A stretch of 64,000 bases of DNA, taken from positions 71,627,521 through 71,691,520 of the forward strand of contig CANTUZ010000001.1 in NCBI GenBank assembly GCA_947846985.1, read 5' to 3'. This document shows positions 1 through 14,339 of the stretch, piece by piece. A program made the position numbers and the translations under genes. This DNA is from Fratercula arctica (Eukaryota > Chordata > Aves > Charadriiformes > Alcidae). The notes under the pieces are model-generated. The model was not told the DNA's origin. It worked only from the letters and a program-made list of their open reading frames with translations, and searched no databases. The number at the start of each line of letters is the position of its first letter. Position 1 is the first letter of the stretch.

Positions 1-3000
1 TTAGGCATTTTTTGTTCAGTGTCATTTTTGGATGAGCAAATATTGTCAAGAGAGGAAACTGAATTAGTTTTGTGTGTGTGGTGTTTGTTTTACTTATTTT
101 TTTTTTAAGTTGAAAGCATATTTTATCCCTTCAATTTCTAGTCAGTTGAAAATTTCCTTTCAGAATTAATATACGGACAATGTTGTCCCCTGAGACCAAA
201 CATGAAGAATTTGAAACCCAGCAGAGAATTAATAATAAAGTCAGCAGCCTGTGAAAGCCAATGCTCCTAATAGAAATATATAGATTTAAAATCCAGAAAG
301 GGCATTGTGAATGCGTAATATGACCTCTTGTATAACATAATCCATGGACTTTTACTTAAAAATTCTCACCCACCTTAACTAAAGCCAATCATTTTGAAAA
401 GATAGCTAGTCTCACTTCAACTACTCGAGATTTAAAGACGTACTCTGGGTTTTTTTCCAATGGGCAATTACTATCACTGTTACAATAATTTGCCCACTTC
501 TATCATGAGTTTGCCGTAACTGTAATACACATCTGTCTGCTCTGGAAAAAGTCATCTCATGTCCAAGCTCTTCTCACAGGTGATCAGCTCATACCTGTAA
601 TGAGATAATTTCCTCCTCTTATCCTGCACACTACGCAGAATGAGCTCCCTCCTGTTCGATGGAAGAGGCAGATTTTACAGACCTTGAATCATTCTTATAG
701 CTGTGTAGTGGAGGGTTTTTTAATTGTTTATCTGGTCCGTCAGCATCTTGTTGACTTGCAGAGGAAGTGTTCTTTCCTCTTTCGGTTCAAATGGTTGAAA
801 AGTATGTAAAGCATGCTTTGTGGGTCCATCTGTCCTTGGAAATGTTGGCTAGCAGATTCTGCTTCGTTTCACCAAGGCTGTTTCTATTTTTGCCTGCACA
901 AGAGTAAGTCCTTCAATGAGTGAAAATTTGAGGTAGTTTTAAATAATAAAGCAAAGAACTACAGGGCTATATGCAAAGGAGGGCCTTTTCTTTATGGTCA
1001 CTGGAGCTATCTGTAACCCTTAAAAGTTATTTGGGTTTGCACGGTGCATTTATTTTTTTTCAGATTTCTTCATGTCCTGGTCTCACAAGCAGATAAACGT
1101 TGTCATTGCATCTGGAGGGAAGAATTCATGGATTGTTTCAGTGTATTTTATGGCTTGTTTGTCAAATTTAGGTGGACAAACTTGAAGGGACTCCACATTA
1201 TCTGCCTCTGTAATGAACTTGAAAGCACCAGAAGACACAGACTGGTTTCTTTATAGATGCACATTACTTTTTGCAAATGACAGAGTTGTAGAGCTACGTG
1301 TCACAGAATGGATGGGCACAAATGAAAACACCATTCTCCAGCGAGAAAAAATGATATCAACCAGCTGATGTGAAATTTGCTTTATAAAACTGATTTGAAC
1401 AAACCAACAGATCTAAGCAGCTTCAGATTTTGTGGATATTTGGATCAAATTTGGAATTTGCAGTCAAGGCCTCTTGTTGATGACAAAAAAAGGCTGCAGA
1501 AGCGTTTGATCCTCAACACAGGCTTACATGTTACAGTCATGAGGATAAACGTTATGTTTCAGAGGATTCCTGTTGCAATGGTGCTGAGAGTCGATTTCTG
1601 TGCATACTGTAACTAACCTTTTCTAAAGAGAAAGCAGCGGCAGCATTTGTTTGTGTCCATCTATTGAAACATATCCTGAAAACAAAAACCCAGCAAGGTG
1701 CAAGTGCTTGTCATTCTGTGTTATACCCCATCCCATGTTTCCAGATGGTTACACTAGAAAAGCAAATTAGGGAAGGCAGTCCAGTGCCAATGAGCTTGGA
1801 GTGAGGAGGAGCAGAAAGCACAGGCCTCTCAGCACTTTGTGGAAATCAGCAGAAACTTTGAGCAGTCCAGAATTTTCCCTTTAGTGGCTGATCAAGAGGC
1901 ATTCTTTACATTATTGTTTTAGCTTTTTTACTCTCTATCCCTATCTCCGTCTCCTTGGTAGCCTTTGAAACTAGTTGCTAGTGTGTGGGGAATATGTAGC
2001 CCCCAGTCACTAGCAGCATTAATCTGCATTGTCTCTGAACGTACTTCCCCTTTCTGAAGAAACAGGCCTCCTCCAGCTTTTCTTTTGAGACTTTGGTGAT
2101 ACTTTTTCTGGTGATTGTATGTATCATTTTTATGCTGTTAATGAGTGGCAATCAAGTGTCATTTAGCTCTACAGCAGCTTTACAGAATGTCATGTTTTTA
2201 TACTAGATTGTCACATTGTTATTGGGGATGAGCTGACTATTACTCCACTGGAAATCTCAGTGACTTCATTTGGACCACTGGTAGAGCGGCCCCACTGACA
2301 GCTCAGCCTCCTCTTGCTCCCAGTAAGGCGGTTTTTGGAATGAATGAGGACCCTTTGATCTCCAGCACCTCAACCTTGGTAAAACAGCAATATCACCAAA
2401 GTTAGCAGGATGAGGGTTTGAGCTTTTGTTGGAGTGTTAAGCAGGCCATTGTTTCACATTTCCTACTTGGTTCGTTTAAAAATTCCATTTGATCTAACTG
2501 CACTGCTGGTAGTCCAGAAATAAAGCAATTCCTTGGGGCATGAATGCTATTCAGACAAAATAATACCAATATTTGTCTGCTTTCCCTCCCTGGTATCCAG
2601 CATCTTTGCCAGCTCATTTTTCCTCAAAGAGGAAATAACCCATTTCTGGAATTCGGATTTTCCTGACTTCTTGGAAACAGGGAGTATCAAGTGTTCTGAA
2701 TAACGTTTCCCTTTAAAACCTTCTTAAAATAGTTTTTAAAATATCTGCTGCTTTTGAAATGTTTAAGTTCCCTGGGGGTGTAATTCTGCTGACACTGATG
2801 GCATCTGCCATCAGAAACTCCGGTTCTGTAATTTCTTCTGTGAGCTGCATTGCCCTTTGCTTGATAAGGAAAGCTGCGTGAAGTAGGTCCAAACCCAGCC
2901 ATGAGTGTCTTTTGCTGTGCTTTTCTCAGGCTGTGCCCAGCATTCAGGCAGATCTGATACTGGTCTGACAGGGGCTGAACTACTCTGGTTAGCGGGGTCA

Positions 3001-6000
3001 TTGTTCACAGGGGAGGGAGAGGGCAGTCCTCAAAAATACCGGGTATGGAAAAAGACAAGTATTTGATCATTTTCCTATGGAACCAGTCCTCCCAAGAAAA
3101 TGACTATAAATCAAAAAGCACAGCTCTCTCACATTACCAGCAGAAAGGTAAAAGGCTCATAATTCTTACTGAACAAATCACATGCAAGTGAGTCATTCAT
3201 AATTGCTTTATAAAAACAGTGAATAAACGCTGTCTTATTCTGTACTTGATTAAGCACGTGTATAACTTTAGTCAAAAGAACCTGTCTTGTGAGCATAAAG
3301 TTGTGGGAATAAGGCTCGGCAAGAACAGAACCCTGTGAAAAATATGAATCCCACAACCAAAAATGTCTTTGGGAGATGCAGGTCTCTTTTAAAGCGTGTT
3401 TGCTGCAGGAAGATTTACTTCTGTGCAGAGAAAGAGCTTGTGCTTGCCTGTCTTTCTGTAAATGAAACTGGCTCCCAAGTAAACATGGTAGAGGCAGGTA
3501 TTTCATCTATCTAAAAGTGAATTTCTTCATACATTTGCTGTTTATCTACCTGGATGCTAGATGGGAAAGATGGGTCAATTGTGTTTCCTCTTTGATTACT
3601 TACATCTTTGCTCATAATACTTTTTCCTCCCTGCAGTGAAGATATCAGCTAAAGTCTGAACACAAAATAAAACCAAGCCAAACACTTGGATACAATACAT
3701 TACAAGAGGAAAACCTGTGCCATGCTGAAGTTTCACAATCTCATTTTTTTAAGGTAAGTGCTATCAGTTTTTCTGCCAGGGCAGTTCGCCATCTCTAAAG
3801 CCAAATTCAGTCCAAGGAATAATTTTCTTTTAGCCACACACATGTAAAAGTCAACATGAATGTACGATTTTTGGCTTGAAAAATAGTTTCTTTGACAGGT
3901 ATTGCCTGAGAGCGCCATAGCAGTCTTCAGTCCTCCCACCTACAGCTCTCCTACTGACAGGTGAGCAAACCCAGCACTCCCCCGATCAATATTTCAAGAG
4001 GTTGCATGTGAAAAGAAAGCCTCAGAAAGCTCTTGCAAAGTGGAGCACAGGGTGTTAACATGGAGGGTTAACAAGCCCATAGACTCACATCCGATGCGGG
4101 CAGCCTCTCAGGCCTGCTTTGGAAAGGCTGAATAGTCCCGTATCGCCTATGTCTCATTCACTTCATGGGTTCCCCACTCCAGGATCCAAACTTGGACATG
4201 TAAATTTATGTGCCCACACACAGGTGCCTCCTGCAAGGGTGGCAGCTCATCTCCTCTTGTTGGCAGTAGAGATTTCCTCAAGGCAGTCTGAGGACTGGCC
4301 AGTGCGCCCTCAAAGAGGTGTCTACATCTGGCGAGTGCAACTGCTCTTCAGACCTATATGAAAACACCTAAATTTAAGTGTCTTAATCTGTGAGGTATGT
4401 CCTGCCTGTGGTGGCACTGGTAGAGGGCAGGTTGCTGCCACCGCTCCTCCTGCCCCCAGTGCAGGCACACAAGGGCTGTCCCCTTCCACAAGAGCTGGTG
4501 CAGCTCCGCGTCCCCCCAGAAGAAGGAGATATTCAAGTGATCTGTGCTCCCATGCTACTGTTTTCTTCCACCTCAAAATGCTTCCGAGTACTTTTCCAAC
4601 ATACAAATTTGGGTGTCAAGAGGATACTCAAAGCTATTTCTTACAAGTAGGCACACAGAAAGGTGCACACACCGTGTCATTGCTCTTAGGATGAGAAGCA
4701 AATGATAAGCAAATGCACTATTCAAAATCCTAGGGGTTCTTACATTTAAGGTTATTAAAGGTATTTTTCTGTCAATCCTTTGCTCAAGAACATTAGGCCC
4801 AGGGCTAGCTCACCTAGGTCTTGTGGATATCCAAAATGAGTGAACCTCCTGGGCCAGGAAAACAAACTGTTTTTCCAGGCCTGGTAAGTGCATTTTAGGA
4901 CCACGGCAGTACTGGTACCAAGCAGAAATTCAGGCTCCTTGCCTGCCACCAGTGCTGTCTTAACATGGTCTCGCTAGTCTTCTAGGTGTCCCTTGGCTTC
5001 TACGCCATGTCCTAAGAAGATGCAAGCAATCTTTCTCTGCTCTGGAGCTCAAAGAAAACTCTAGCTGCTCAGGCAGCTCTCCTGGGGATGTCAGACCTGT
5101 GGGGACTAATTGGAGAAGTAATTAATTGCGTCTGGTGCCAAGGGAAATGTTGTGTACGGCAGCCCCTGGGCAGGGCTGGGCTGTGCTCCTGGAGCCCATG
5201 CATCCGGCTGATTGGGATGTGCCCTTCTTGCTCTTTGCTTCTGCTGAGAGGATCAAGCTGGCATCTTGGCCTTCTCCTGGCGCTGGGCACCGTGGCACCT
5301 CTGATTAATGCTGTTGTCACCTCCTGTATTGATTCTTTCTTCTTTCTTTGTCCCCTTCTCCTGCTTGGCCTACTTCAGGAGATGACTGCTCAGCAAGAAA
5401 GCCGCCATCTCTCTCACACCAACAACATGACCTACCCAGCCGTGGTGTGCTCTACAGAGGGGATGTGTTTTGTGCCAGATCTGTGGTTCGGTGAAGTCAC
5501 GTGTAGCGTTTTGCCATGTGTTTTGCCCTACGGCTCGGCAGGGCTGTTTTACCGCTCTGCTGGTCACTCACCGCATGTGGCTCATGGGTGCTTCACCCAC
5601 CACGGGCACCACAGGTAGTCAGTGCTCACCTCCAGAAATGCCACTCAGTGCTTTCTAAAAATGGCTATTTCCTTAAAGACCATCAGCTGAATAGCAAAGC
5701 CCCCATGCCCTTTCCGCAGAGGGTACAACAGGGGTCCACGTTCCTGGTACGGTGCCGTCCAGCTCAGAGAAGTTTCCCAAAAGGGGCTGAAGGCTGTGAA
5801 CAGGCTGAGAGGAGGGGACTCACCACCTGTCTACCCCCGCCAGCACCCAAAGTGACGAAGGTCCAGCTCTGCCTTTGTCTATGCACATTACTAAATGGGG
5901 ATGCAGCTGTTAACTATTGGGAAACTGCGATACGTGTTTGCATGTTGTTAAGTGTCTTTTTTACAAATGGTCCACAACCGATTCCTGACATTGCCCACCG

Positions 6001-9000
6001 CAGTAGGAAGAGGACGAATATGGACGGGCAGCTGATGGCCCCGGGCAGAGCTGAGCCGGGCCCAGCATGCCGCTCCATTCTCCCCTGCCTGGGGAGAAGA
6101 CATTTCCACACGTGATCTCCTCTCCATCCTGGGGCCTGCGGCAGAGGCTGGCAGCAGGGCTATGGCAGGCCAGGACTCGTCCCGACATGCGCTGCTGGCA
6201 CACGATAAACATGGCACATGAGTGTCCTAAGCTGTAATGGGTAACGAGACCAAGTGCGCTAACGAGAAAGCAAACCAAGGTGTCAACAACAGGCACAGTC
6301 TGTGTGCACGTTGTATCCCCGCAAGTTTTACCAGTGTGTGTGTACTCCCCTGTAAAATTATCTTTGCTGTGCCAGGAAAAAAAGATAAGTTCTTACAGTA
6401 GTCCAAACATGCCCATTTGATTAAAGGTATAACATGGTTCTAGTATAAACTGTGGTCCTAAAGTAAAAGAGTGATTTTTCACCACTGGGTGGCAGAATCT
6501 TCCTCTGGTCTAACAATATAATAGCAGAACAATTTGTTAAAATTGAAACGTAGTTGGAACTGTCATCATCAATCCAGTGTCTGATCAAAGTGGAAGAATC
6601 TATTGGAAATGTAATTGCAGAGGCAAAAATTATATTTTTTAGAAACTCCTGACTGTAACATAATATCTGTCCTGTTCACATGAATACAGGGCGCTTCTGC
6701 AGATTTGTCAGTGTTCCCCGACATAGCCCACCTTGTCAATGCAAGGTTTATATCTACGCTGAGTATTTTTTCTCTTGGATCCCATATTGCCTCGCGACTA
6801 AATGTTGGAGTTACAGAAATCACCACACACTTGGGAGATGTGTTTAGAAACATGCTGTAGTTGGCAATATTATAACCTCTTAAAAATACAAATGTAATAG
6901 CAGGTACAGGTGCTAAAGCTCAAGTAATACAGTGCTTGGGCAAGAAATGGCAATATTTTAAAAGAAAAATATGTATTTAATTTCTGTTGAGAGGATGTAG
7001 TATTTTTAACTCATCATTGGAACTTTTCAGGAGTTACTTTTAAACAGACAAAAATAAATGTCTAGCTCCACCGTTTCTTCTAGCTCCACCATTTCTTATT
7101 TTACTTACAGTATACACTGAGCAGCTTCATGGGACTGTGCCTGAGCAGAAGGAGAAGGAGGAGATGAGTTAAGACTTCACCACTGCCAAGTGGGAAGACA
7201 AACTTTGTTCTTAACCTCAAAAGGTTTGGTGTTAGTTTCTGTCAAGCACAGGCTATTAGTTCCTATTAGCAGAGATCACTAAGTAATTCTGAGTATTGTT
7301 AAGAATCTAAAACTCTGATTCTTTTCTAAGACCTTCTTCCATGGGGTTGTATATCCATGTGAAGTGTTGGTGAAGGTTTTCACAGAGGTTTGAGTGACAT
7401 TAAAAATGAAACAAATATCTTAACACTTAACAATGCGTATTTTAAGAGCACATTTTTTTAAGTGTTTGAACAGAAAACTTTCCCCTAAATGATTTATATG
7501 CTAAACAAGAAGTCTACAGATAGATCAGAAAGGACAAAAACCAAGAAGTGACATAAACTAAGTTGTTTCAGTGCAGGAAACAACCACTTCGTATCGTTGA
7601 CTTCTGCAGCATCCTGTGGCAATGAGTTCAATGACTTCATTATATGCTTTGTACAGAGTATGTCTTTAGAAATGTTTGTTCATGTTATTTTAACCCCCTC
7701 TTTCCATGTCCTGTATAAATGTCTAAGCTACACCTCTTTGTCAAAGTGATTTTAGATTAAAAAAAAAAAGAAGCATTTAGGCTGATAGTGGCTGAAATAT
7801 ACTTTGAGTCACTATCTCAGCCACAAAATATATAGGTTATTCCAGAAAAAGTAAGCAAGCAAGCAAACAAAGAGGGCAGTATGAGTGCAAAAACAAAAGC
7901 CATGCCGACATCTCCGGAAGGGTGGAGGATGCCACTTGCGTTGCAATGAACCGGGGATCTTCCTGCATCTCGGCAGGTGCCGTGCTGGAGCAACATTTCA
8001 GCAGGCAGCAGCAGCTCATGCCGGCAAACCCCAGCGAGGGGATGGGAAGCTGTCTATTCTCCCCGCTCTGGGAGTTACCACTCGGCTCAGGATTACAGCT
8101 CGCCTTGATTAAAACAACCGCTGTGGATCATCTAGGATCTGGCCCCACCACAGCTCTCCCGGTGTATTCTCCAAAGAGCATCTTAACCCTGAAAAATGCA
8201 GAGCTGCGTTTCCTCTGCGCAGTGCTTGTCAAGGCATGCCAGAGGGTAAGAGGGCCTTGAAAACATCTGGATTATAATTAAACAGGAATTTACAGTAACT
8301 AGACCTAAGTGGCTTGAACAACAAATTTACTGCTGATAAAGCCAGATGAGTTTACCCAGATAATCCTCTGTGTTTTCTTCTGTCCTCAATAAAATGTAGC
8401 TTTGTAATTTATATTGGGGGAGCACTGGGAAAGCTTCTTTTTCACTTGAGGGCTAATTGCAGGTCCAATAAAAGACTTCATCCACACCACAACATTACCC
8501 GGCAGTGTTACTCTTTGCCTGCATGCTGGGCTCGGCGGAGACACGTAGGATCCTAGCTGCTGATTAAGAAATGCAAAACCAGATTCAGGGCAAATAAATC
8601 ATCAGTCACGATGTTTTAAAATATCCTATTACAGGCATAGTGAAAGTACACAAAGAGTTTGCAGCATGGCCTGTAGTTTATTTTTCTGAAGGCCTCCTCA
8701 TTGAGCAGAGGCATGTTAGGGTAACTTCCAAAGTCACCTGGACTCAATGCTTGCACGCCACTGATATTCATAGTCTGCTAACAGGGTAGGACATTGATGT
8801 TACACCTGAATTAAACACATCTCGAACTTCTCTCTGACATCAGGCATGCAGGCCTGGGGCCATCCTCGCCGTATTGTTCAGTCTTTCTGCCCTTTAGGAG
8901 CCGGAGGCAGCCAGCCTGCGCACTCAGAGCGGCTGCTGGAAGTGGGTTTACCTGACCACAACCTGGCGGGCATGTAAGGGTCTCTGCCGCTCTCCCTGTG

Positions 9001-11494
9001 AGACCCTGCAAAGGGCAGGACATGCCTCTTCTGTTCCTTATTTTCTCACAGAAACCACTCTCTGCTCAGTCCTTGGCCTTTTATTTTTCTTTCTTTGGGT
9101 GCTCACGTCCCCCAGGGATGGTACAGAGCATCATCTACACAGGTGGGATTACTTGAGGTCTCCTCTTACAACTCATATCTACAATAGTATTAATGCTGAT
9201 GTCTTACACTTGTCACATGCCTGTTGTCTTGCAGTTAGATGTCATTTTTGATGAACGGCAGGCAACGTTTTTCCTCCTTTAATGCACGGGGTACTGCTAA
9301 TGGAGGGGCTCCTGATGCATCTGCTAACAGAATGTGAGACTTCGGGTGGCTCTTTTTGAAGAAAGGTCTTGTGTTGATGCCACACAGCCCTCAGCTGCCA
9401 TGCCCTCATCCACCGCATCGCAGATTTGTTTTGGAAGAATTTGGCATGTCAAAGCTAATGTTGCGAAATTCTTGGGTATATCAACATTTCAAAGCATGGT
9501 CATAAAAACTGCAACAATGGAATGAGTTACAGCAAAATTATGGCTTAACCTGTCATGAAGAGTAGCCTCTGAAAAATCAGCAATCCTGCCTGTATTTTGC
9601 AATGTATGTCTTTGGCGGAGGTCACATCATTGGGAAGTCACTGCTGAGTGTTTAACAGAAAAAATGGTATACAACTTGGTGCTTATAAACTAATCCTTAC
9701 TTTTTGCTTGTGCTCTGAACATTCATTTATTTCTCCCATTTGCTGTCTTTCCTTCTGCAAGGTTGTCCCTGCTGTATGAATGTCCCTGTGACACGCTGCT
9801 CTCTTTCGGTGTTAATGTCACAGATACGGGGCTTTGTCTCGCAGCCCTGTCTGTAAAACAACCCAGCTAACCTTGGAAAAGCACACAAAAAGGCCTTGGT
9901 CTTCCCTTTATCAGGGTCACCCAATTCATTAATGGCAGGTGAATTGCAAAGTCTTCACTTATGGCCTAACTCTGCTTAGTAAGGTCAAGATCAAATGTAA
10001 GGGTTTCCTTAACTGAGCTCCTCAGGGCTAATTCCTTTCCTCTGGCAAAAGGACTTGTGAGAGGGGATTCAAGCTTGTTGTCCCTGCTGTGGGGAAAAAG
10101 ACCCAGAGCTTATCTCCAACAGCACTTTCATCCAACAGTTCAAGTCCTTCTCAAGTCCCTTCTGAAGCCTTAAGGGGCCCCTCTGTTCTTGTGCCACCTC
10201 TGCGTGGATGCAGACCATCACCTCAGGACATTAAATTGTCTGGTTTACCAAGGTGGAAATCTGCTTCTGCTTCAGAAAATGGGCTATGATTTGTGAGGGA
10301 ATTCGGGAATGAATGGGAGGTGCCATCTTGCCACTCTCTCAGGCAAATCAGGCAAAATGCAAAGTAGAGTAAAGTATTTATTCCCAGCAGCAACAGGGAA
10401 TAAATAGGTATCTGTTTTGCATAGCTGTTATCCAGGGAGACGGGGCTAGGGCAAACATAATCAGTGATAAGTCTCCTTTTTTTTGCCTCATTGCTGGGTG
10501 TAAAAATCACTGCTGTAAGCTCAAGCCGGCAGGATGTGACACACAGCAAGAAGTTTGCTGATGGGTTTGGCCAGAATAAATGAGGAGACGTACACAGACC
10601 AAAGAGGGTTTGTGCTGAGAGGGGCACCTGCAGTTCTTGTGGAAGGAAACTACAGGGAGGTCTCTGCAAATCCAGCTTTCTTATTTTTTATTGTAAGAAA
10701 ATAGAAAACCCGCGTGGAGGGGAAGTGAAACTCCTTAAGTCTCCCCAGAAATGGTGGCTCACACTCCTCCAAAGGTTCTTATTCCCTTGACAGTCTTTGG
10801 AGGGTAATGAGGTGATCTGTTGAGGACTCCTTCAGCTATTAGTCTTCCCGGGACTGAGTGGTACTGCAGAGAATTAAAGCTCCCAGAAGACAACGGCCAT
10901 TCCCACGGCCTCAATACATTTTATTTCTGTAAGTGGAAGAAATTCTCCAACATAATTATTCACACCCCCTTGCCCCCCATAACTTCCTTCATCACTGCTC
11001 TATAAATTAAAGCTGCAAGGATTTTTCTCCCAAGCAGCCTCTCAGGGCAAGTGCAAAACTCATTAAATGAAAACAAATGTTCAACCCTTCCCTGTTATTT
11101 CCCTCCCCAGTTGGCCTGTTAAAAAGAAAAAAAAGAGTCATAAAACTGAAATAGAAAAAGGTAGGAGTTTCCTGTTTTGCTAACTGAAGAGAAAGGCCAA
11201 GCTGAGCCATGGTGCAAGCAGTGGGACCATCCATCCTTCACTTGAGACTGACTAAGGAGGGAGAAGCAGTCCTAGAAGTGGGTGCAGGGATGCTGAGACC
11301 CAGGGACAGCTGGTGGACAACAGGGAGCGATGCATGTACCTCCTCTTCGGAGCACAGCCCCAGGCCACCTCTGGGTGCAGGCTTGTGTGCAGGCAGCGTG
11401 TCCACCAGCAGTTTGAGGAAAGGCTTGAGCTGGCCATTTACTGACTGTAGGCGCACTTAGGGTGGCACCAGCTGTGGCACAATGAAGAGAGCCA
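1..11494. other. Intergenic sequence, no gene recognised
   Basis: Apart from the 18-bp tandem duplication at 7061-7096, I recognise no repeat, RNA gene or coding exon. The overlapping open frames at 5088-6115 occur in a GC-richer stretch and lack known motifs. Confidence 0.6.
7061..7096 (+). repeat. 18-bp tandem duplication
   Basis: TCTAGCTCCACCGTTTCT is repeated immediately as TCTAGCTCCACCATTTCT, one mismatch at a CpG position. Confidence 0.9.
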
Positions 11495-11959
11495 TCTTCA
11501 TGGAAATGATGATTAGAGGGCTGAAGCACCTATGCTATGAGGACAGGCTGAGAGATTTGGGGTTGTTCAGCCTGGAGAAGAGAAGGCTCTGGGGAGACCT
11601 TATAGCAGCCTGCCAGTACTGTAAGGGGGCCTACAGGAGAGATGGGGAGGGACTCTTTATCAGGGAGTGTAGTAATAGGACAAGAGGTAATGGTTTTACA
11701 CTGAAAGAGGGGAGATATGGATTGGATATCAGGAAGAAATTCTTTACCATGAGGGTGTTGAGACACTGAAACAGGTTGCGCAGGGAAGTTGTGGATGCCC
11801 CATCCCTGGAAGTGTTCAAGGCCAGGCTGGATGGGGCTTTGAGCAACCTGGTCTAGTGGGAGGTGTCCCTGCCCATGGCAGGGGGGTTGGAATTAGATGA
11901 TCTTTAAGGTCCCTTCCAACCCAAACCATTCTGTGATTCTGTGATTCTATGATTCTATG
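11495..11959 (+). mobile_element. 5'-truncated CR1 non-LTR retroposon, plus strand
   Basis: The sequence matches the 3' end of avian CR1 elements as I know them. Landmarks are GGGTTGTTCAGCCTGGAGAA, GCCCCATCCCTGGAAGTGTT, GGTCCCTTCCAACCCAAACC and a terminal array of octamers (ATTCTGTG, ATTCTATG) at about 11933-11958. There is no coding capacity: the open frame over it reads through the 3' UTR-like end of CR1. The 5' boundary is approximate and no target duplication is evident. Confidence 0.93.
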
Positions 11960-13447
11960 AAATACAGTGAGTGAGTATTCCTCCATGACGATTAGATGGA
12001 GGTGTGAGCAGCAAAACTGCCTAAGGGCTTTGGAGGGGGTGAAATGGCCAGGTGATGCCAAAGAGAGCTCTCCACTTGAGCTCTGCCACTGTGAAAACAC
12101 ACCACCTTTGAGCAAAACGCAGTGGAAAGCACAGTTTCCTAGAAACTTTAGAGGGACCTTATTGTGGTCCATGGGTGCCTGAAACAGCGATATTTCTGAA
12201 TGGTAACTTGCCAGCAGTGTGCTGAAGGGGTTTGGTGGGAACACCAGAGTCCACGTGGCAGTTTTCCTTTGCCCCGGTGTGAACTAACGTCTTCATAACT
12301 CTCTGTCAGTGAATTGTATTAGCTGCAGTTCAGAGTAATCAGTCTCTCTTGGGAAGTTACCATTTGACTTTCGCACTTGCCCTTACTAAGTAATACTATA
12401 AATCTTTGAATCGTCTGGCTGCCTTTGATCTAGCTGCAAGTCTGGTGAACGCTCGGTGACTGGAGTGGAGGAAGGAGGGAGAAAAGTACCTCTTTGCTGC
12501 GCTAAAGTCATTCAGAGTGCAGAAAAAAGGGAGATGGATATGGCTCATCTTCCTAATGAAATGAGTTCAGTTTGCATCGTTACAATTTCTGGTATCACAC
12601 TTCAGAGCTGGGAAGAAATGATTATTTTCTTAAGTGCATGTTATTTGGGAAAGTGAAAAGATATGTTTAATTGTATCTTAAAATGACTCTTTAGAATAAG
12701 ATCCTGTCAACAGCAGAACTCACAGGTTGTTTGTAAATGGCACTTTGATGTACTACAAAACAAAGTACTTGAACAAGACGGATTTGGGGGGGGATATACT
12801 GTTTGCAGTTGGAGCACCCAGGGCAGAACACAGGGAACTATGTGCTAGAGAAGGGTATGCTGCACTTGCAGCACAACCCCCCCAAGTCACAAACCGAAGC
12901 GATGGCAGTCCAGAAAAAGCTTTGGACTTCCCAAGGGTGGGATTTATCTCATTAAGTTCAAAGATCTTGCACAGTCATCTAGAGTCCCTTTAGAGGCTAA
13001 TGAACAGACTCAGCTCATTGCATGCCTACCAAAATGTGCGGCTGACCTTGCTTTTCATTCCCAGTTACCTAAGTGCTGCTGTTCGTGTTCCCCCTTCGCG
13101 CAGCCCAAGGGGCACTTTCCCATCCCCTCCACATTTGTCACCAACATTTTTGTGATATTATGAAATAGGAGGACAGACCCAAACTCTGTATGAGGCTTAG
13201 CAGGGGCTGTAAGCAGCGTTTATAACAGGTATCACCTGGTGGGCAGCTCTCTTGTGGTGGACCAGGGATTCCTAAGGGGTATTAGGTGCCGGATAGCAAA
13301 ATGTGCCGTGGGAGGTGCTTTATTGAGAGGCAAGTTGATCTGTTGAAGCTACACTGGCGTTATTACACCACAGCAGCATCACAGAGACCACTTTGCTCTA
13401 AAATCTCTTCAGAAAAATGGGAGCGATAGCTGTGCCAAGCAAGACAT

Positions 13448-13465
13448 AAAAAAAAAAAAAAAAAA
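13448..13465 (+). repeat. Poly(A) run, 18 bp
   Basis: Eighteen uninterrupted A bases. No retroposon is recognised on its 5' side. Confidence 0.9.
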
Positions 13466-13712
13466 GGACAAGGGGATTATACTCAATATTTGCAAGGCTA
13501 TCAGCCACGTCCCTCAGCAATCACATCTATTAACATGATTACTATTGATAACGTACCCTTCAGTTCTGAGCTTCCTTAATTTGAGTATTCATGGCAATCA
13601 GGTAGCAGCTGAAAGGCTTATGATTTTTTTTTCCTGAATATTACTAGACAAAATTATTGCCAATGATGAGAAATCTTTGAAAAACGCTTTCCTCTGGGAA
13701 TTTTATTTTGGC

Positions 13713-13716
<4 letters not shown>

Positions 13717-13748
<32 letters not shown>
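13717..13748 (+). repeat. Poly(T) run, 32 bp
   Basis: Thirty-two uninterrupted T bases, the longest homopolymer in the window. It could be the tail of an unrecognised minus-strand retroposed copy, but no parent sequence is recognisable to its right. Confidence 0.9.
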
Positions 13749-13753
<5 letters not shown>

Positions 13754-14275
13754 TTCGTACTCTGTGAATCTCTGGAACAAGAGCAGAAATGGGAGAAAAA
13801 TGTGTCCTTGAGCGCATGTTCGGTGCTCAAATTCAGCTGCAGCACCAGATTTGAATGAGACAGCAAAGTAGGACAATCACCTTTTACTCCTGAATGCTCT
13901 TGAGGTCAAAAGGGAGAAAATGCACCATCCAACTATAGAGATTTCCAGTTTTTGAGGCACTCACTTATTTTTTGCTGTTATCAGCTACTTGTGCTACTGT
14001 ATCTTATAAAAAAATGACTCCCCCACCCTTTATATCCTTGTATTGTGCTTGTTTATGCAATTCTGCTGAGGCTCTTATGAAACAACCAGAGGAAGTTTGA
14101 AACTAAGCTTCCTATAATGTCGCACATAGCCGACGTGTGTGAGTATACGTCTTTATGTGTGAATATGTATATATTTCTCTGGAGGCTGATATAGTCAGAC
14201 ATCCTTGGGTACATTTATATATGCCCTAAATTGAGTAGTGTATCTTACTATAAAAAAAGGCAGCCTTGTGGGCTC

Positions 14276-14339
14276 ATCTCTCTCTCTCTCTCTCTCTCTT
14301 TATATATATATATCTATATATCTATCTACACACACACAG
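14276..14339 (+). repeat. Compound microsatellite (TC)n-(TA)n-(CTAT)n-(CA)n
   Basis: The tract runs through about 12 TC dinucleotides, then TATATA, then ATCTATATATCTATCTA, then CACACACACA. It is likely length-polymorphic. Confidence 0.92.

Noticed and set aside
5088..6115. Overlapping 176- and 199-codon open frames on the plus strand
   Set aside because: They lie in a GC-richer stretch with similar-length frames on the opposite strand, have no recognisable domain, and show no exon structure.
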